DNA from: JAYUHK01 sp043767025
GTDB lineage: Bacteria > Bacteroidota > Bacteroidia > Chitinophagales > Saprospiraceae
Length of the DNA: 22,908 nucleotides
Reading direction: 5' to 3'
NCBI GenBank assembly: GCA_043767025.1
Contig: JAYUHK010000152.1
Span: 1 to 22,908, forward strand
The notes beneath the pieces were generated by a model. The model did no database searches and was not told the DNA's origin. It was given only the letters and a program-made list of their open reading frames with translations. The position numbers and the translations under genes are program-made. Each line of letters opens with the position of its first letter. The first letter of the stretch is position 1. This document shows, one piece after another, positions 1 to 7,880 of this stretch.

Positions 1-11
1 CTTATAACTTT

Positions 12-953
12 TTATTCGGCAATTAACTTCCCGACGTAGCGCAAAACGCCCTGACGGGACTTGACGGACACGAGCAACATTCCTGCCTGAAAGTCGCTGC
101 GTTGCAACCTGAAATCACTTTCGGATTGGATTGTTTTTTGGAACAAAAGTCGCCCCGCTACGTCGCTCACTTCCAAGCGACCGCCCAAAAGCTGCTCCCA
201 ATTTTCTACCCGAATCGAGGACACGTCCGACATCGGATTGGGCGAGATAGACAATATTTCAGGGCGCGGGTCGCTGGCAGAAGAAATCAACTGGCAACTT
301 GATGCCAAACCAAATCTGTAAATATCTATTCCGTCTTTTTGGAAAAGGCAAATTCGTCCGCCAAAATCAATTTCTGAATTATTTTGAGGCAACAATCCCA
401 TCAAAGAATGACGCGAGCCAACGCCTTCTATGATATAACGGTTTTGCAAGTTACTCTCCAAATCTGTCACGAAGCTAAAACGCTTGCGAAAGATGCCGTC
501 CAAAGTCTGGACTGAATCAATCTTCGCAATAACTCCGTGATGGTCAACGAGAAAAGGCACATTTCTCGTCAAAATATTCTGGGGCAGCGTGTCACCGACC
601 TGCAAATTAAAATCGTAAATTAGGTATTCGTCGCTGTCCGAAATGCGCGCATCTATAGCGTAGATTCTTTTATTTTCTTCTCGAAAAAAAAGCACCAAGC
701 GGTTGGCATAAAAATCACCCGTAGTGTTGTTGAAGTAACGAACCACGTAGCCTTTTTGATAGACTTTGTGGTAGGTTTTGCCACCGATAAGCGTGTCGCC
801 AGCGATGTTTTGTTCCAAAAAATTCTCCTCATTTCCATTACCATAAGACCCTCTCCAAACTGCGTTTTGAGTCGGAAAAGGCTGATAAGTTTGGGCGGAA
901 ATTTGTGTAAAAAATGCTGCGCAAAGCAGCGCGGACAGTAAAATTGTTTTCAT
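12..953 (-). CDS. T9SS-sorted secreted protein of unknown function
   Basis: A 313-aa secreted protein that I do not recognise beyond its export signals. Residues 1-21 form a Sec signal peptide (MKTILLS start, hydrophobic core, cut after ISAQ). The last ~80 residues are a T9SS type A sorting domain: it opens with ILSISPNPMSD, continues through a VSDVAGRLLF strand, and ends in a basic strand with tail GKLIAE. Such proteins cross the outer membrane by type IX secretion and are released or anchored on the surface. The middle part (about 22-230) is beta-rich and aromatic, with no catalytic motif that I can see. The next gene upstream on the same strand (1165-2310) is also T9SS cargo but is 211 bp away with a dispersed repeat between, so they are probably separate units. 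The start ATG at 951-953 fits the signal peptide. Confidence 0.85.
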   Translation of the reverse strand: MKTILLSALLCAAFFTQISAQTYQPFPTQNAVWRGSYGNGNEENFLEQNIAGDTLIGGKTYHKVYQKGYVVRYFNNTTGDFYANRLVLFFREENKRIYAIDARISDSDEYLIYDFNLQVGDTLPQNILTRNVPFLVDHHGVIAKIDSVQTLDGIFRKRFSFVTDLESNLQNRYIIEGVGSRHSLMGLLPQNNSEIDFGGRICLFQKDGIDIYRFGLASSCQLISSASDPRPEILSISPNPMSDVSSIRVENWEQLLGGRLEVSDVAGRLLFQKTIQSESDFRLQRSDFQAGMLLVSVKSRQGVLRYVGKLIAE

Positions 954-1001
954 AACAAATGGTGATAAAATTATGATAAAAAAATGGATTATTTAATATT
1001 T

Positions 1002-1109
1002 TAAGTTCTTACACTTGAATAGATGATATTTAATATTCGACATAATTCGTTGATTTTCAACAGTTTATGATGACTCAAAATTAAAAACTAAAAACTTGTA
1101 ACTACCTAA
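1002..1109 (+). repeat. Interspersed 108-bp repeat, copy 1
   Basis: This segment matches 22696-22803 in the same orientation over 108 bp without gaps, with 10 mismatches by hand alignment (about 91% identity). It starts TAAGTTCTTACACTT, contains a small hairpin GTTGATTTTCAAC, and ends in an A-rich stretch around AAAAACTAAAAACTT. It lies in the gap between two minus-strand genes and has no reading frame. The divergence is spread evenly, as in an old dispersed non-coding repeat. True element ends and any target duplication cannot be fixed from two copies. Confidence 0.85.
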
Positions 1110-1164
1110 CTATTTGATTAGCAACTATTTACGCAACTCAAAACTAATCACTCACAGCTACTTA

Positions 1165-2310
1165 TTACTCTTTGTGCAACTGTTTGGTAATCAACGACTT
1201 ACCTTTTGCGTCACTCAAGCGTATGAAATAGTTTCCGGTTTTCAGCATCTCTAAATTTTCGCTAAAACGCTCTTTTTCGGTGGCTAAATTATATTCTTTT
1301 TGCCAAATTTTCTGTCCGACAAGATTATAAATTGTCAAAAAATGCTTTCCTGTGACAGGAATAGACAAATCAATTAGTACGAAATTATGTATCGGATTGG
1401 GCGAAATTGTCATATCAAAATCGGAATTATTGACCTCAATTTGAGCAACTCCCGTCATCGTATTCACTACTTTGAATGTCACACTTTGTATCTGGCTCAA
1501 AGTGTCTTTGTTTACACTCACGTTGGCGATGGGTTCTTTCGCCACATTGTTCCAAAAATAAAACTGTGCGGTAGTATCTTTTCCTAAAAATCCGCCGCCG
1601 ATGCCACTCACAAAACTTGTAACGTCTATCCAGCCCAAAAACGGAACTTTTGCCTCTAATTTCGTATCATTGTAGGTAATTCTTCGCTCGCGAAGCACCT
1701 GAAAAGTACCTCCCGGAATCGTCATCGCCCCCCAAGCATCTACCGTATCTTTCCGCAAACTCGCAAATTTTAGGCGAAAAGAATCTGGCTGAATCGGCAA
1801 AGTACTCAAAATCGTGTCTGGAACAATTTCCTTTCCAAAAGGCACCAAAAAAGCAGAATTATAGCTGTGTTTATCCTTATATTTGAGCGTCGCCGTGCGC
1901 TGAATTTCCGTCGGATTGTACCTCGCTTTCACATTGATACCAATGCCGAGCGGGTCTGCGCCAGCATATCCAAGATATTCGTATTTTGTGGCACTGCTTT
2001 TGAGGTATTCTTCAGCAGTGCCGCCAGCGACCGAAGTGTATAAATTGGCAGTCGGAAAATCCGCCGCATTTTGCCCTTCCGAAGCGGGTCTAATAACGGA
2101 TTTTCTCACGAAACCGACGTTGAGTGCAGAAAAATTCCAAGTTTGGTTCGCACCACCATTGCCCAAAGAAAGAGAACTCGGCGGAGCCTGTACCAACGTG
2201 ACGTGCAACGTATCGCCAGCAGCAGGAAAGGACGAATTTGTGACATTGATTTGGGCGAAATTGGTGCCGCAAACAGTCAAAGCAATCAGAAATAGTATTA
2301 ACTTTTTCAT
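1165..2310 (-). CDS. T9SS type A sorting domain-containing secreted protein
   Basis: A 381-aa secreted protein of unknown function. The frame is open 45 bp further upstream (to 2355), but the ATG at 2308-2310 is the better start because it gives a normal signal peptide: MKKLILFLIALTVCG, cut near TNFAQ. The C-terminal ~80 residues are a T9SS type A sorting domain beginning MTISPNPIHNF, with the conserved YNLVGQKIW strand, a GNYFIRL strand and the end ITKQLHKE. The central region (about 22-290) is a beta-rich ectodomain with no enzyme motif that I recognise. Neighbour 12-953 is another T9SS cargo. Upstream, 2311-2437 is AT-rich and shared with the divergent cytochrome peroxidase; a weak TATTTTTA box on the minus strand is the only promoter-like match I found. 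Confidence 0.85.
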   Translation of the reverse strand: MKKLILFLIALTVCGTNFAQINVTNSSFPAAGDTLHVTLVQAPPSSLSLGNGGANQTWNFSALNVGFVRKSVIRPASEGQNAADFPTANLYTSVAGGTAEEYLKSSATKYEYLGYAGADPLGIGINVKARYNPTEIQRTATLKYKDKHSYNSAFLVPFGKEIVPDTILSTLPIQPDSFRLKFASLRKDTVDAWGAMTIPGGTFQVLRERRITYNDTKLEAKVPFLGWIDVTSFVSGIGGGFLGKDTTAQFYFWNNVAKEPIANVSVNKDTLSQIQSVTFKVVNTMTGVAQIEVNNSDFDMTISPNPIHNFVLIDLSIPVTGKHFLTIYNLVGQKIWQKEYNLATEKERFSENLEMLKTGNYFIRLSDAKGKSLITKQLHKE

Positions 2311-2437
2311 ATTTTTTAAATATAATTGTTTAGAAAACATAAAAATACATAACAATCTTTAATTTTGGTCAAATAATCGAATTTTTTTATCATATTTTTA
2401 AAAAAATAGCATCAAACAAGCAGTTTATACACTAATA

Positions 2438-3430
2438 ATGAGTTTTTTGGTAGGTTCTTTTTTGTCAGAAAAAGTTGAACCTAATGACATGAAAGAATTA
2501 GGTCATTTTATTTTTTTTGAAAAAAAATTGTCAAAGAATGGAACTAAATCTTGTGCAAGCTGTCACGCACCAGAGCTTGCTTTTACCGATGGCTATCGCC
2601 TGTCGTTGGGATTAGAAGCCGACGTGGTACAAAGAAATTCGCCTACTTTACTCAATATTGCGCACTATAAATCCTTTAATTGGGCGAATCCAGACCTAAA
2701 AACGTTGGAACAACAATTTGTGCAACCAATCTTTCGGCAGCACCCGCCCGAGCTTGGGCTTTCCGACGCGGACACAAGTAATGTGTTAGCATTTATTAAT
2801 AAAAATAAAAAATATCAATTTTTTGTGACAAAAAAAATCGTGACATGGCAAATTCTCATCAACTCGTTGTCGCAATATGTAAATAGTTTGGAGAGTAAAA
2901 ATTCGCCTTACGACCGATTTCATTTTCAAAATGACAGTACCGCAATGTCGCTTTCTGCTCAAAAGGGCGAAAAATTATTTTTTGGTGAAAAATTAAAATG
3001 TGGTGTTTGCCACCCTGCGCCAGATTTTACGTTGGCTACAAGCGACAGCAATTTTTTCTATAATATTGGCTTGTATCGTGACTACCCAAAAAACGACAAT
3101 GGTTTATTTGAAAAAACCAAACATCAGAAAGACAAGGGAAAATTTAGAGTTCCCACACTTCGCAATGTTGCGATTACAGCGCCGTATATGCACGACGGTA
3201 GCGTGTCGGATTTGAGTGAAGTGATGGATATTTTTCAGCATGGAGGACGAAATAATCCAGCAAATAAGCAGATTAAAGACGGAAATAAGCACCCAAATAA
3301 AAGCCATCTGATAAGTGGCTACGCATTGAGCAAGGAAGAAAAAGCAAACGTGATAGAGTTTTTATACGCTTTGACAGACACTACATTCCTGCGAAATGAT
3401 TTTTTTCTAAATCCGTTTAAAGAAAATTAA
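2438..3430 (+). CDS. Di-haem cytochrome c peroxidase (CCP/MauG family)
   Basis: About 330 aa. The family reduces H2O2 to water with electrons from small c-type cytochromes, normally in the periplasm. Two c-type haem motifs are present: C39-A-S-C42-H43, after the family signature LGHFIFFEKKLSKNGTKSC, and C188-G-V-C191-H192. Downstream PYMHDGS places Met251 where CCP-type enzymes have the distal axial ligand; MauG has Tyr, so peroxidase is favoured over MauG-like oxidase. Length is normal. The start is doubtful: from the ATG the N-terminus (MSFLVGSFLSEK) is a signal peptide without its basic n-region, yet the frame stays open to 2402 and would add a Lys-containing segment (KNSIKQAVYTLI) but no ATG/GTG/TTG. 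Export is required for haem attachment. It is followed by the PaaG-like gene after 55 bp holding an inverted repeat. Confidence 0.9.
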   Translation: MSFLVGSFLSEKVEPNDMKELGHFIFFEKKLSKNGTKSCASCHAPELAFTDGYRLSLGLEADVVQRNSPTLLNIAHYKSFNWANPDLKTLEQQFVQPIFRQHPPELGLSDADTSNVLAFINKNKKYQFFVTKKIVTWQILINSLSQYVNSLESKNSPYDRFHFQNDSTAMSLSAQKGEKLFFGEKLKCGVCHPAPDFTLATSDSNFFYNIGLYRDYPKNDNGLFEKTKHQKDKGKFRVPTLRNVAITAPYMHDGSVSDLSEVMDIFQHGGRNNPANKQIKDGNKHPNKSHLISGYALSKEEKANVIEFLYALTDTTFLRNDFFLNPFKEN

Positions 3431-3432
3431 TC

Positions 3433-3440
3433 TATTTTTG
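3433..3440 (+). promoter_or_regulatory. Candidate -7 promoter box for the PaaG-like gene
   Basis: TATTTTTG fits the Bacteroidota -7 consensus TAnnTTTG exactly and lies 46 bp before the ATG at 3486. No good TTTG -33 box is seen; a TTTA sits upstream near the end of the preceding gene. The box overlaps the left arm of the inverted repeat 3435-3467. Confidence 0.4.
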
Positions 3441-3467
3441 TGACAAATTATTCCTTTGTCACAAAAA
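3435..3467 (+). promoter_or_regulatory. Perfect 13-bp inverted repeat (TTTTTGTGACAAA / TTTGTCACAAAAA)
   Basis: Arms 3435-3447 and 3455-3467 are exact reverse complements around a 7-base loop. It lies 5 bp after the peroxidase stop codon and 19 bp before the next start codon. There is no U-run on either side (A-rich on the plus strand), so it is not a standard intrinsic terminator. Each arm carries the over-represented word TGTGACA. It overlaps the -7 box at 3433-3440, so a repressor site or an RNA hairpin in the leader are both possible. Confidence 0.6.
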
Positions 3468-3485
3468 AATAAAAAAAATATTTTT

Positions 3486-4262
3486 ATGCATATTATTTTT
3501 GAAAAAAATGAGAGCGGAATTGCAAAAATTACGCTAAATCGTCCGCAAGTTTTCAACAGTTTTAATCGGGAGATGGCACTCGAAGTACAAGCTGCTTTAG
3601 ACGATTGCGAAGCAGATAAAAACGTGCGAGTTATTGTCTTGACGGGGAGTGGAAAGGCTTTTTGTGCGGGGCAGGACTTGGCAGAGGTCACCAATCCCAA
3701 TGCGCCGTCGTTCAATACGATTCTTCAAGAACACTACAATCCGATAGTGATGCGCTTGAGAAACACAGCAAAACCCATACTTGCAGCCGTCAATGGCGTT
3801 GCGGCAGGAGCCGGTGCGAACCTCGCTTTGGCTTGTGATATTGTAGTGGCGGCGGAGTCTGCGTCGTTTATTCAAGCATTCAGTAAAATCGGATTGATTC
3901 CAGACAGCGGAGGTACTTTTACGCTGCCGCGCTTGGTTGGCTTTCAAAAAGCGAGTGCTTTGATGATGTTGGGCGACAAAATCATGTCGGTAGAAGCCGA
4001 AAGATTAGGTATGATTTATAAGTTTTTTGCAGATGATATTTTTGTAGAAGAAGTAGAAAAGATAGCTCAAACCCTGTCACAAATGCCGACATTAGCGTTG
4101 GGTTTTATCAAACGTGCTCTCAACGAATCGCTTTCTAATAATCTGTCGCAGCAACTGGCTATCGAAGATCAACTACAATTCAAAGCAGCCACGACCGCCG
4201 ACTATCGGGAAGGAGTAGCCGCCTTCATGGCAAAGAGAAAACCCATTTTTAGAGGGGAATAG
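3486..4262 (+). CDS. paaG: Enoyl-CoA hydratase/isomerase family protein, PaaG-like
   Basis: 258 aa, crotonase superfamily, cytoplasmic. PaaG isomerises ring-1,2-epoxyphenylacetyl-CoA to the oxepin in phenylacetate breakdown; relatives act on other enoyl-CoAs. Seen in the sequence: the N-terminal ITLNRP strand, first oxyanion-hole segment AFCAGQDL, second oxyanion segment AAGAGANLALACDIV, and IGLIPDSGGT, where the Asp takes the place of the hydratase catalytic Glu and is the feature that points to PaaG. Length is normal for the family. A TTG lies in frame at 3456, but it is inside the inverted repeat and adds a non-homologous lysine-rich leader, so ATG 3486 is chosen. No other paa genes are in the window, so the phenylacetate role is an inference from motif only; a general enoyl-CoA hydratase remains possible. 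Confidence 0.85.
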   Translation: MHIIFEKNESGIAKITLNRPQVFNSFNREMALEVQAALDDCEADKNVRVIVLTGSGKAFCAGQDLAEVTNPNAPSFNTILQEHYNPIVMRLRNTAKPILAAVNGVAAGAGANLALACDIVVAAESASFIQAFSKIGLIPDSGGTFTLPRLVGFQKASALMMLGDKIMSVEAERLGMIYKFFADDIFVEEVEKIAQTLSQMPTLALGFIKRALNESLSNNLSQQLAIEDQLQFKAATTADYREGVAAFMAKRKPIFRGE

Positions 4263-4267
4263 CCAAC

Positions 4268-4292
4268 AAATATTTTTTAGAATAAAATATTT
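4268..4292 (+). terminator. Weak AT-only hairpin between convergent genes
   Basis: AAATATTTT (4268-4276) pairs with AAAATATTT (4284-4292) around a 7-base loop that contains the murB stop codon. It lies between convergent genes ending at 4262 and 4277. The stem has no G or C, so a terminator role is only tentative. Confidence 0.3.
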
Positions 4293-5290
4293 ATTTCTGG
4301 AACTAATGTGACATTGAATTTTTGCTGGACGGATACAATTATTTGCTCCGCAAATAATTGTATCTCGCTGCCACTTGCGCTTCCGTGATTGACCAATACC
4401 AACGCTTGTTTTTCGTGGCAGCCGACATTTCCTACTTTTTTTCCTTTCCAGCCGCATTGTTCGATGAGCCAAGCCGACGGAATTTTTGTCAAATTGTTAT
4501 CAGAAATATAGTGTGGCATCTCAGGAAATTCTTGCTGAAGTCTTTTAAAATTATTTTTCGCAACGAGGATATTTTTGAAAAAGCTACCTGCGTTACCCAA
4601 TTCAGAAGGGGCGGGGAGTTTGCTTTTTCTTATTGCGATTACTGCATCAGAAACGTCCCTTATAGTCGGATTTGTGACATTTTTTTCATCGAGAATTTTC
4701 TGAATATCTCCATATTGAAGGTTCAATTTTGGTGTTTTGGGCAAACGAAAGATAACCTCTGTAATAAAATACTCCCCACGAAGTTCATTTTTGAAGATGC
4801 TGTCCCGATAGCCAAACTTACATTTTTTATTTGAAAAACGGTATCTTTTACCTGTTTTAAGATGAATTGCGTATAAATGTGACAGCTTATTTTTTAGTTC
4901 TTCGCCGTACGCACCGATATTTTGGATAGGCGCAGCTCCGACCGTTCCGGGAATCAAGGATAAGTTTTCTAAGCCGCCCAAATTGCGTTCCACACACCAT
5001 TCTACCAGATTTTGCCAGCTTTCACCTGACATTGCGCTGACGTAAGTATTTTTTTCGTGGTCACGGACTCGCTGAATCCCCAATAAATTGTTCTTTAAAA
5101 CCAATTTATTTTCTATGCGTTCAGGGAGTAAAATATTACTGCCGCCGCCTAAAATAAAAATTTCTTGCTTGTTATTTTTGATGATTTTTCTTAACTCTTT
5201 TAGCGCATTTATTTCGCCATAAGTAGCAGCTTCTGATTCGACTCCAAATGTATTGAGCGTTTTTAATGATTTGTTATATTGGATTTCCAC
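4277..5290 (-). CDS. murB: UDP-N-acetylenolpyruvoylglucosamine reductase MurB (type I)
   Basis: 337 aa, close to the ~342 aa of E. coli MurB. It reduces UDP-GlcNAc-enolpyruvate to UDP-MurNAc with NADPH and FAD, the second committed step of peptidoglycan synthesis, in the cytoplasm. Seen: N-terminal LKTLNTFGV, FAD-binding ILGGGSNIL and LIPGTVGAAPIQNIGAYG, the type I substrate-loop signature GYRDSIFK, GNAGSFFKN with the catalytic Ser that protonates the intermediate, and C-terminal PEINIL with the catalytic Glu. The Pro that usually follows SFFKN is Ile here. Start ATG 5288-5290 gives the normal N-terminus. It lies 48 bp after the ferredoxin-NADP reductase gene and may be co-transcribed. A perfect 15-bp inverted repeat (4332-4364) sits inside the 3' end of its coding sequence. 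Confidence 0.96.
   Translation of the reverse strand: MEIQYNKSLKTLNTFGVESEAATYGEINALKELRKIIKNNKQEIFILGGGSNILLPERIENKLVLKNNLLGIQRVRDHEKNTYVSAMSGESWQNLVEWCVERNLGGLENLSLIPGTVGAAPIQNIGAYGEELKNKLSHLYAIHLKTGKRYRFSNKKCKFGYRDSIFKNELRGEYFITEVIFRLPKTPKLNLQYGDIQKILDEKNVTNPTIRDVSDAVIAIRKSKLPAPSELGNAGSFFKNILVAKNNFKRLQQEFPEMPHYISDNNLTKIPSAWLIEQCGWKGKKVGNVGCHEKQALVLVNHGSASGSEIQLFAEQIIVSVQQKFNVTLVPEINILF
4332..4364. repeat. Perfect 15-bp inverted repeat inside murB
   Basis: GATACAATTATTTGC (4332-4346) and its exact reverse complement (4350-4364) flank the 3-base loop TCC. It lies entirely inside murB coding sequence, 70 bp beyond the stop of the convergent PaaG-like gene. No T-run follows on the plus strand, so it is not a classic intrinsic terminator for that gene. 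Confidence 0.8.
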
Positions 5291-5338
5291 GAAAAATAAA
5301 ATTTATAAAATGAATTGTTTGTGTTGAGTTTTTTTTCG

Positions 5339-6355
5339 CTAAAATGATTCTATTCCACTGACCGTTGTGTATTTGAAAGAGAGTTTTTTGTCTGGAAAAA
5401 TATAGCGGAAAGCGGACTGCACCATTAAAGTGCCTTCGTGAAAACCACATAAAATAAGTTTCAATTTTCCGGGATATGTGTTAATATCGCCGATAGCGTA
5501 CACGCCCGGCACGTTGGTAGAGTAGTCAAAAGTATTGACTTCGATGGCGTTTTTTTCGATATTCAAACCCCAATCCGAGATAGGACCGAGCTTCGGAGTC
5601 AAGCCAAAAAGTGGAATAAAATGGTCGGTAGCAATATCAAAATCACCTTCTGCATCGTGTCGCACTCGTACATGGCTCAATTTTTTCTCCCCTTTTAATC
5701 CAATAACTTGCGCTTCTGTGACAATTTTTATCCGTCCTTTTTGCTGTAAGTCCAGCACTTTTTCCACAGAATCCAATGCGCCTCGAAAATCTTTACGGCG
5801 GTGAATAAGTGTCACAGAATCCGCAATATTTGACAAAAATATCGCCCAATCCAATGCAGAATCGCCGCCGCCAGCGATTACAATATTTTTATTTCTATAA
5901 AATTCGGGTTCTTTTACCATATATTCTACACCGCAATCTTCATATTCCGAAATATTATCAATAGGTGGCTTGCGCGGCTCAAAACAACCCAAACCACCTG
6001 CGATAGCGATGACGTGCGCAAGGTGTTCCGTACCTTTATTGGTCACCAAACGAAAACGGTTGTCAGCTGTTTTTTCGATGATTTCGGCTCGCTCACCGAG
6101 TGTAAAACCCGGTTTGAACGGCTCAATTTGACGCATCAGATTGTCCACCAAGTCGCCAGCTAAAATTTCGGGACAGCCCGGAATATCGTAAATTGGTTTT
6201 TTAGGATATATTTCAGTTAGTTGCCCGCCCGCTTGCGGAAGCGAATCCACCAAATGACATTTTAGTTTGAGTAATCCCGCCTCGAATACCGTAAATAATC
6301 CCGTCGGACCAGCACCGATAATTAAAATATCGGTTTCGTGTATCTTATTTCCCAT
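5339..6355 (-). CDS. Ferredoxin/flavodoxin--NADP+ reductase, thioredoxin-reductase-like (type 2 FNR)
   Basis: 338 aa, soluble flavoenzyme moving electrons between NADPH and ferredoxin or flavodoxin. Domain order: FAD-binding GAGPTG at residues 14-19, then GGQLTEIYPKK and YDIPG typical of this group; NADPH domain with AGGGDSALDW (161-170) and HRRKDFRG, whose Arg residues contact the 2'-phosphate; second FAD segment VYAIGDINTYPGKLKLI. The redox-active CxxC of true thioredoxin reductase is missing (the matching region reads EYEDCGVEYMVKEP), which identifies the YumC-type FNR. The C-terminal extension after FHEGTLM, ending YTTVSGIESF, is also typical and stacks on the flavin in known structures. 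It precedes murB on the same strand. A TAGCTTTG -7 box lies 75 bp upstream. Confidence 0.93.
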   Translation of the reverse strand: MGNKIHETDILIIGAGPTGLFTVFEAGLLKLKCHLVDSLPQAGGQLTEIYPKKPIYDIPGCPEILAGDLVDNLMRQIEPFKPGFTLGERAEIIEKTADNRFRLVTNKGTEHLAHVIAIAGGLGCFEPRKPPIDNISEYEDCGVEYMVKEPEFYRNKNIVIAGGGDSALDWAIFLSNIADSVTLIHRRKDFRGALDSVEKVLDLQQKGRIKIVTEAQVIGLKGEKKLSHVRVRHDAEGDFDIATDHFIPLFGLTPKLGPISDWGLNIEKNAIEVNTFDYSTNVPGVYAIGDINTYPGKLKLILCGFHEGTLMVQSAFRYIFPDKKLSFKYTTVSGIESF

Positions 6356-6429
6356 GATTTTTTTTCTAAATAATACCTAAAATACCTAAAAAGTTTAGGC
6401 AACTGGTACTTTAATTTTGTAAAAACCGA

Positions 6430-6437
6430 CAAAGCTA
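6430..6437 (-). promoter_or_regulatory. Candidate -7 promoter box for the FNR gene
   Basis: On the minus strand this reads TAGCTTTG, an exact match to TAnnTTTG, 75 bp before the FNR start. No TTTG is found at the normal -33 distance. A direct repeat ATACCTAAA ATACCTAAA and a 6-bp inverted repeat CCTAAA/TTTAGG follow in the leader (6374-6400). Confidence 0.3.
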
Positions 6438-6534
6438 AAAGACACTTTTCGAGTTTTCGTTGATTGCTTAAATTTTTACGACTATTCTAAAAAGTCACAA
6501 AAATACTATTTTTTTATAAAATAATTCTCGTAAT

Positions 6535-7827
6535 TCAGATAACTTCCGCTACCACAAAGCAACTGCCACCCACATAAATCAAGTCATTGTCGGCGGCATT
6601 TTTTTGAGCGGCGAGCAGTGCATCTTTCACAGTGGCATAATTTTCGCCAATTAAATGTTTGGTGCCGGCTTCATTTTTTAATACTTCTGCATCTAATCCA
6701 CGAGGAATATCAGCTTTTGCGAAATAATATTTGGCTGATGTCGGAAACAATGCAAGCATTTTGGAAACATCTTTGTCGTTTACAAACCCTAACACGATGT
6801 GCAGCTCTCTGTATGGAAGCGTTTTGAGTTGTTGGATAGCCAATTTTAGTCCAGCTTCGTTGTGCGCACTATCGGCAATGACGGTCGGGTGAGTACCAAG
6901 AATTTGCCATCGTCCGAGAAAGTTTGTAGTTTTTTTGAGGTCAAAAAAACCATCTCTAATGTGCTGTTCGCTAATTTTTTCTACGTTTGGCAACTCATTG
7001 TATATGCCAATAGCTTGCAATGCAGTTGCAATATTCTTGGACTGATAATCTCCATTGATATTGACTATCAGGTTATTATACTTTAAAAAATTATTTTCAA
7101 ATACTTCAAAAGTAGTATGCGTGGTGCTGGAGCTGGATATTTCCACTGACAGTGTCTGCTGTGTAAAAAATATTTCGGCATCCATTTCGGCGGCTTTTTT
7201 TTCAAAAACGGGTTTCGTATTTTCCAAATATTCTCCGATGACAACGGGCGTTTTAGACTTGATAATGCCCGCTTTTTCGGTGGCGATAAGTGGTAAAGTT
7301 TCGCCGAGCAATGCCGTGTGGTCGAGGCTGATGTTGGTGATAACGCTCAAAAGTGGCGAAATAATATTTGTCGAATCCAATCTGCCGCCCAGACCTACTT
7401 CTATCACGGCAATATCTACTTTCTCGTGGGCAAAATATTGAAACGCCATCATGCTCGAAAGCTCAAAAAAGGAAGGTTCTATTTGGTCGGATATACTCCG
7501 AGTATGCTCTACAAACCATGTCACAAATTCTTTTGAAATATAAGTACCGTTGATTTTAATTCGCTCCCGAAAATCCTTGTAGTGCGGCGATGTGTAAACC
7601 CCCACTTTTTTTCCTTGCGCTTGGAGGGCTGCCGCCAAAAGATGCGTCACAGAACCTTTTCCATTCGTGCCAGCAACGTGCAAAGTAGGGTATTTTAGCT
7701 CAGGGTGTCCCAAAAAATCAGCCAAAGCAAGTGTATTCGTAAGGTCTTTTTTATACGCCATCGGACCGATTCTTTGATACATCGGTAGCTGTTCGTAGAG
7801 ATATTGGAGTGTATTTTCGTAGTTCAA
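6535..7827 (-). CDS. folC: Bifunctional folylpolyglutamate synthase / dihydrofolate synthase FolC
   Basis: 430 aa, normal family length. It adds glutamate to dihydropteroate and to folates with ATP, in the cytoplasm. Seen: N-terminal QRIGPMAYKKDL, P-loop GTNGKGSV at 53-60, TSPHYKDFRERIKING (folate-binding loop), IEVGLGGRLDSTNII, and ITNISLDHTALLGETL with the Mg-binding His, followed by EKAGIIK, all standard for the Mur ligase/FolC superfamily; the C-terminal glutamate-ligase domain holds IADSAHNEAGL. The start ATG 7825-7827 places MNYENTLQYLY in the usual position. It is divergent from the small membrane-protein gene at 7943. Another folate-dependent gene, thyA, is in the window but 14 kb away and not linked to it. 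Confidence 0.95.
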   Translation of the reverse strand: MNYENTLQYLYEQLPMYQRIGPMAYKKDLTNTLALADFLGHPELKYPTLHVAGTNGKGSVTHLLAAALQAQGKKVGVYTSPHYKDFRERIKINGTYISKEFVTWFVEHTRSISDQIEPSFFELSSMMAFQYFAHEKVDIAVIEVGLGGRLDSTNIISPLLSVITNISLDHTALLGETLPLIATEKAGIIKSKTPVVIGEYLENTKPVFEKKAAEMDAEIFFTQQTLSVEISSSSTTHTTFEVFENNFLKYNNLIVNINGDYQSKNIATALQAIGIYNELPNVEKISEQHIRDGFFDLKKTTNFLGRWQILGTHPTVIADSAHNEAGLKLAIQQLKTLPYRELHIVLGFVNDKDVSKMLALFPTSAKYYFAKADIPRGLDAEVLKNEAGTKHLIGENYATVKDALLAAQKNAADNDLIYVGGSCFVVAEVI

Positions 7828-7880
7828 AACGGATATTATTTTCTAATCTGAAAAAAAATAGATAATTTTTGATATTTTTT

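Noticed and set aside
1916..2362. 148-codon plus-strand open frame
   Set aside because: It is antisense to the T9SS cargo gene 1165-2310, with no family resemblance and no promoter; a shadow frame.
3439..3463. TGTGA...TCACA as a CRP site
   Set aside because: The half-sites are 15 bp apart, not 6, and most copies of the word in the window are single and inside genes.
3456..3485. Upstream TTG start for the PaaG-like gene (extra 10 residues)
   Set aside because: It lies inside the inverted repeat, encodes a lysine-rich leader absent from the family, and ATG 3486 starts the first beta strand normally.
5339..6355. Thioredoxin reductase
   Set aside because: The redox-active CxxC is absent and the C-terminal extension fits the TrxB-like ferredoxin-NADP reductase group.
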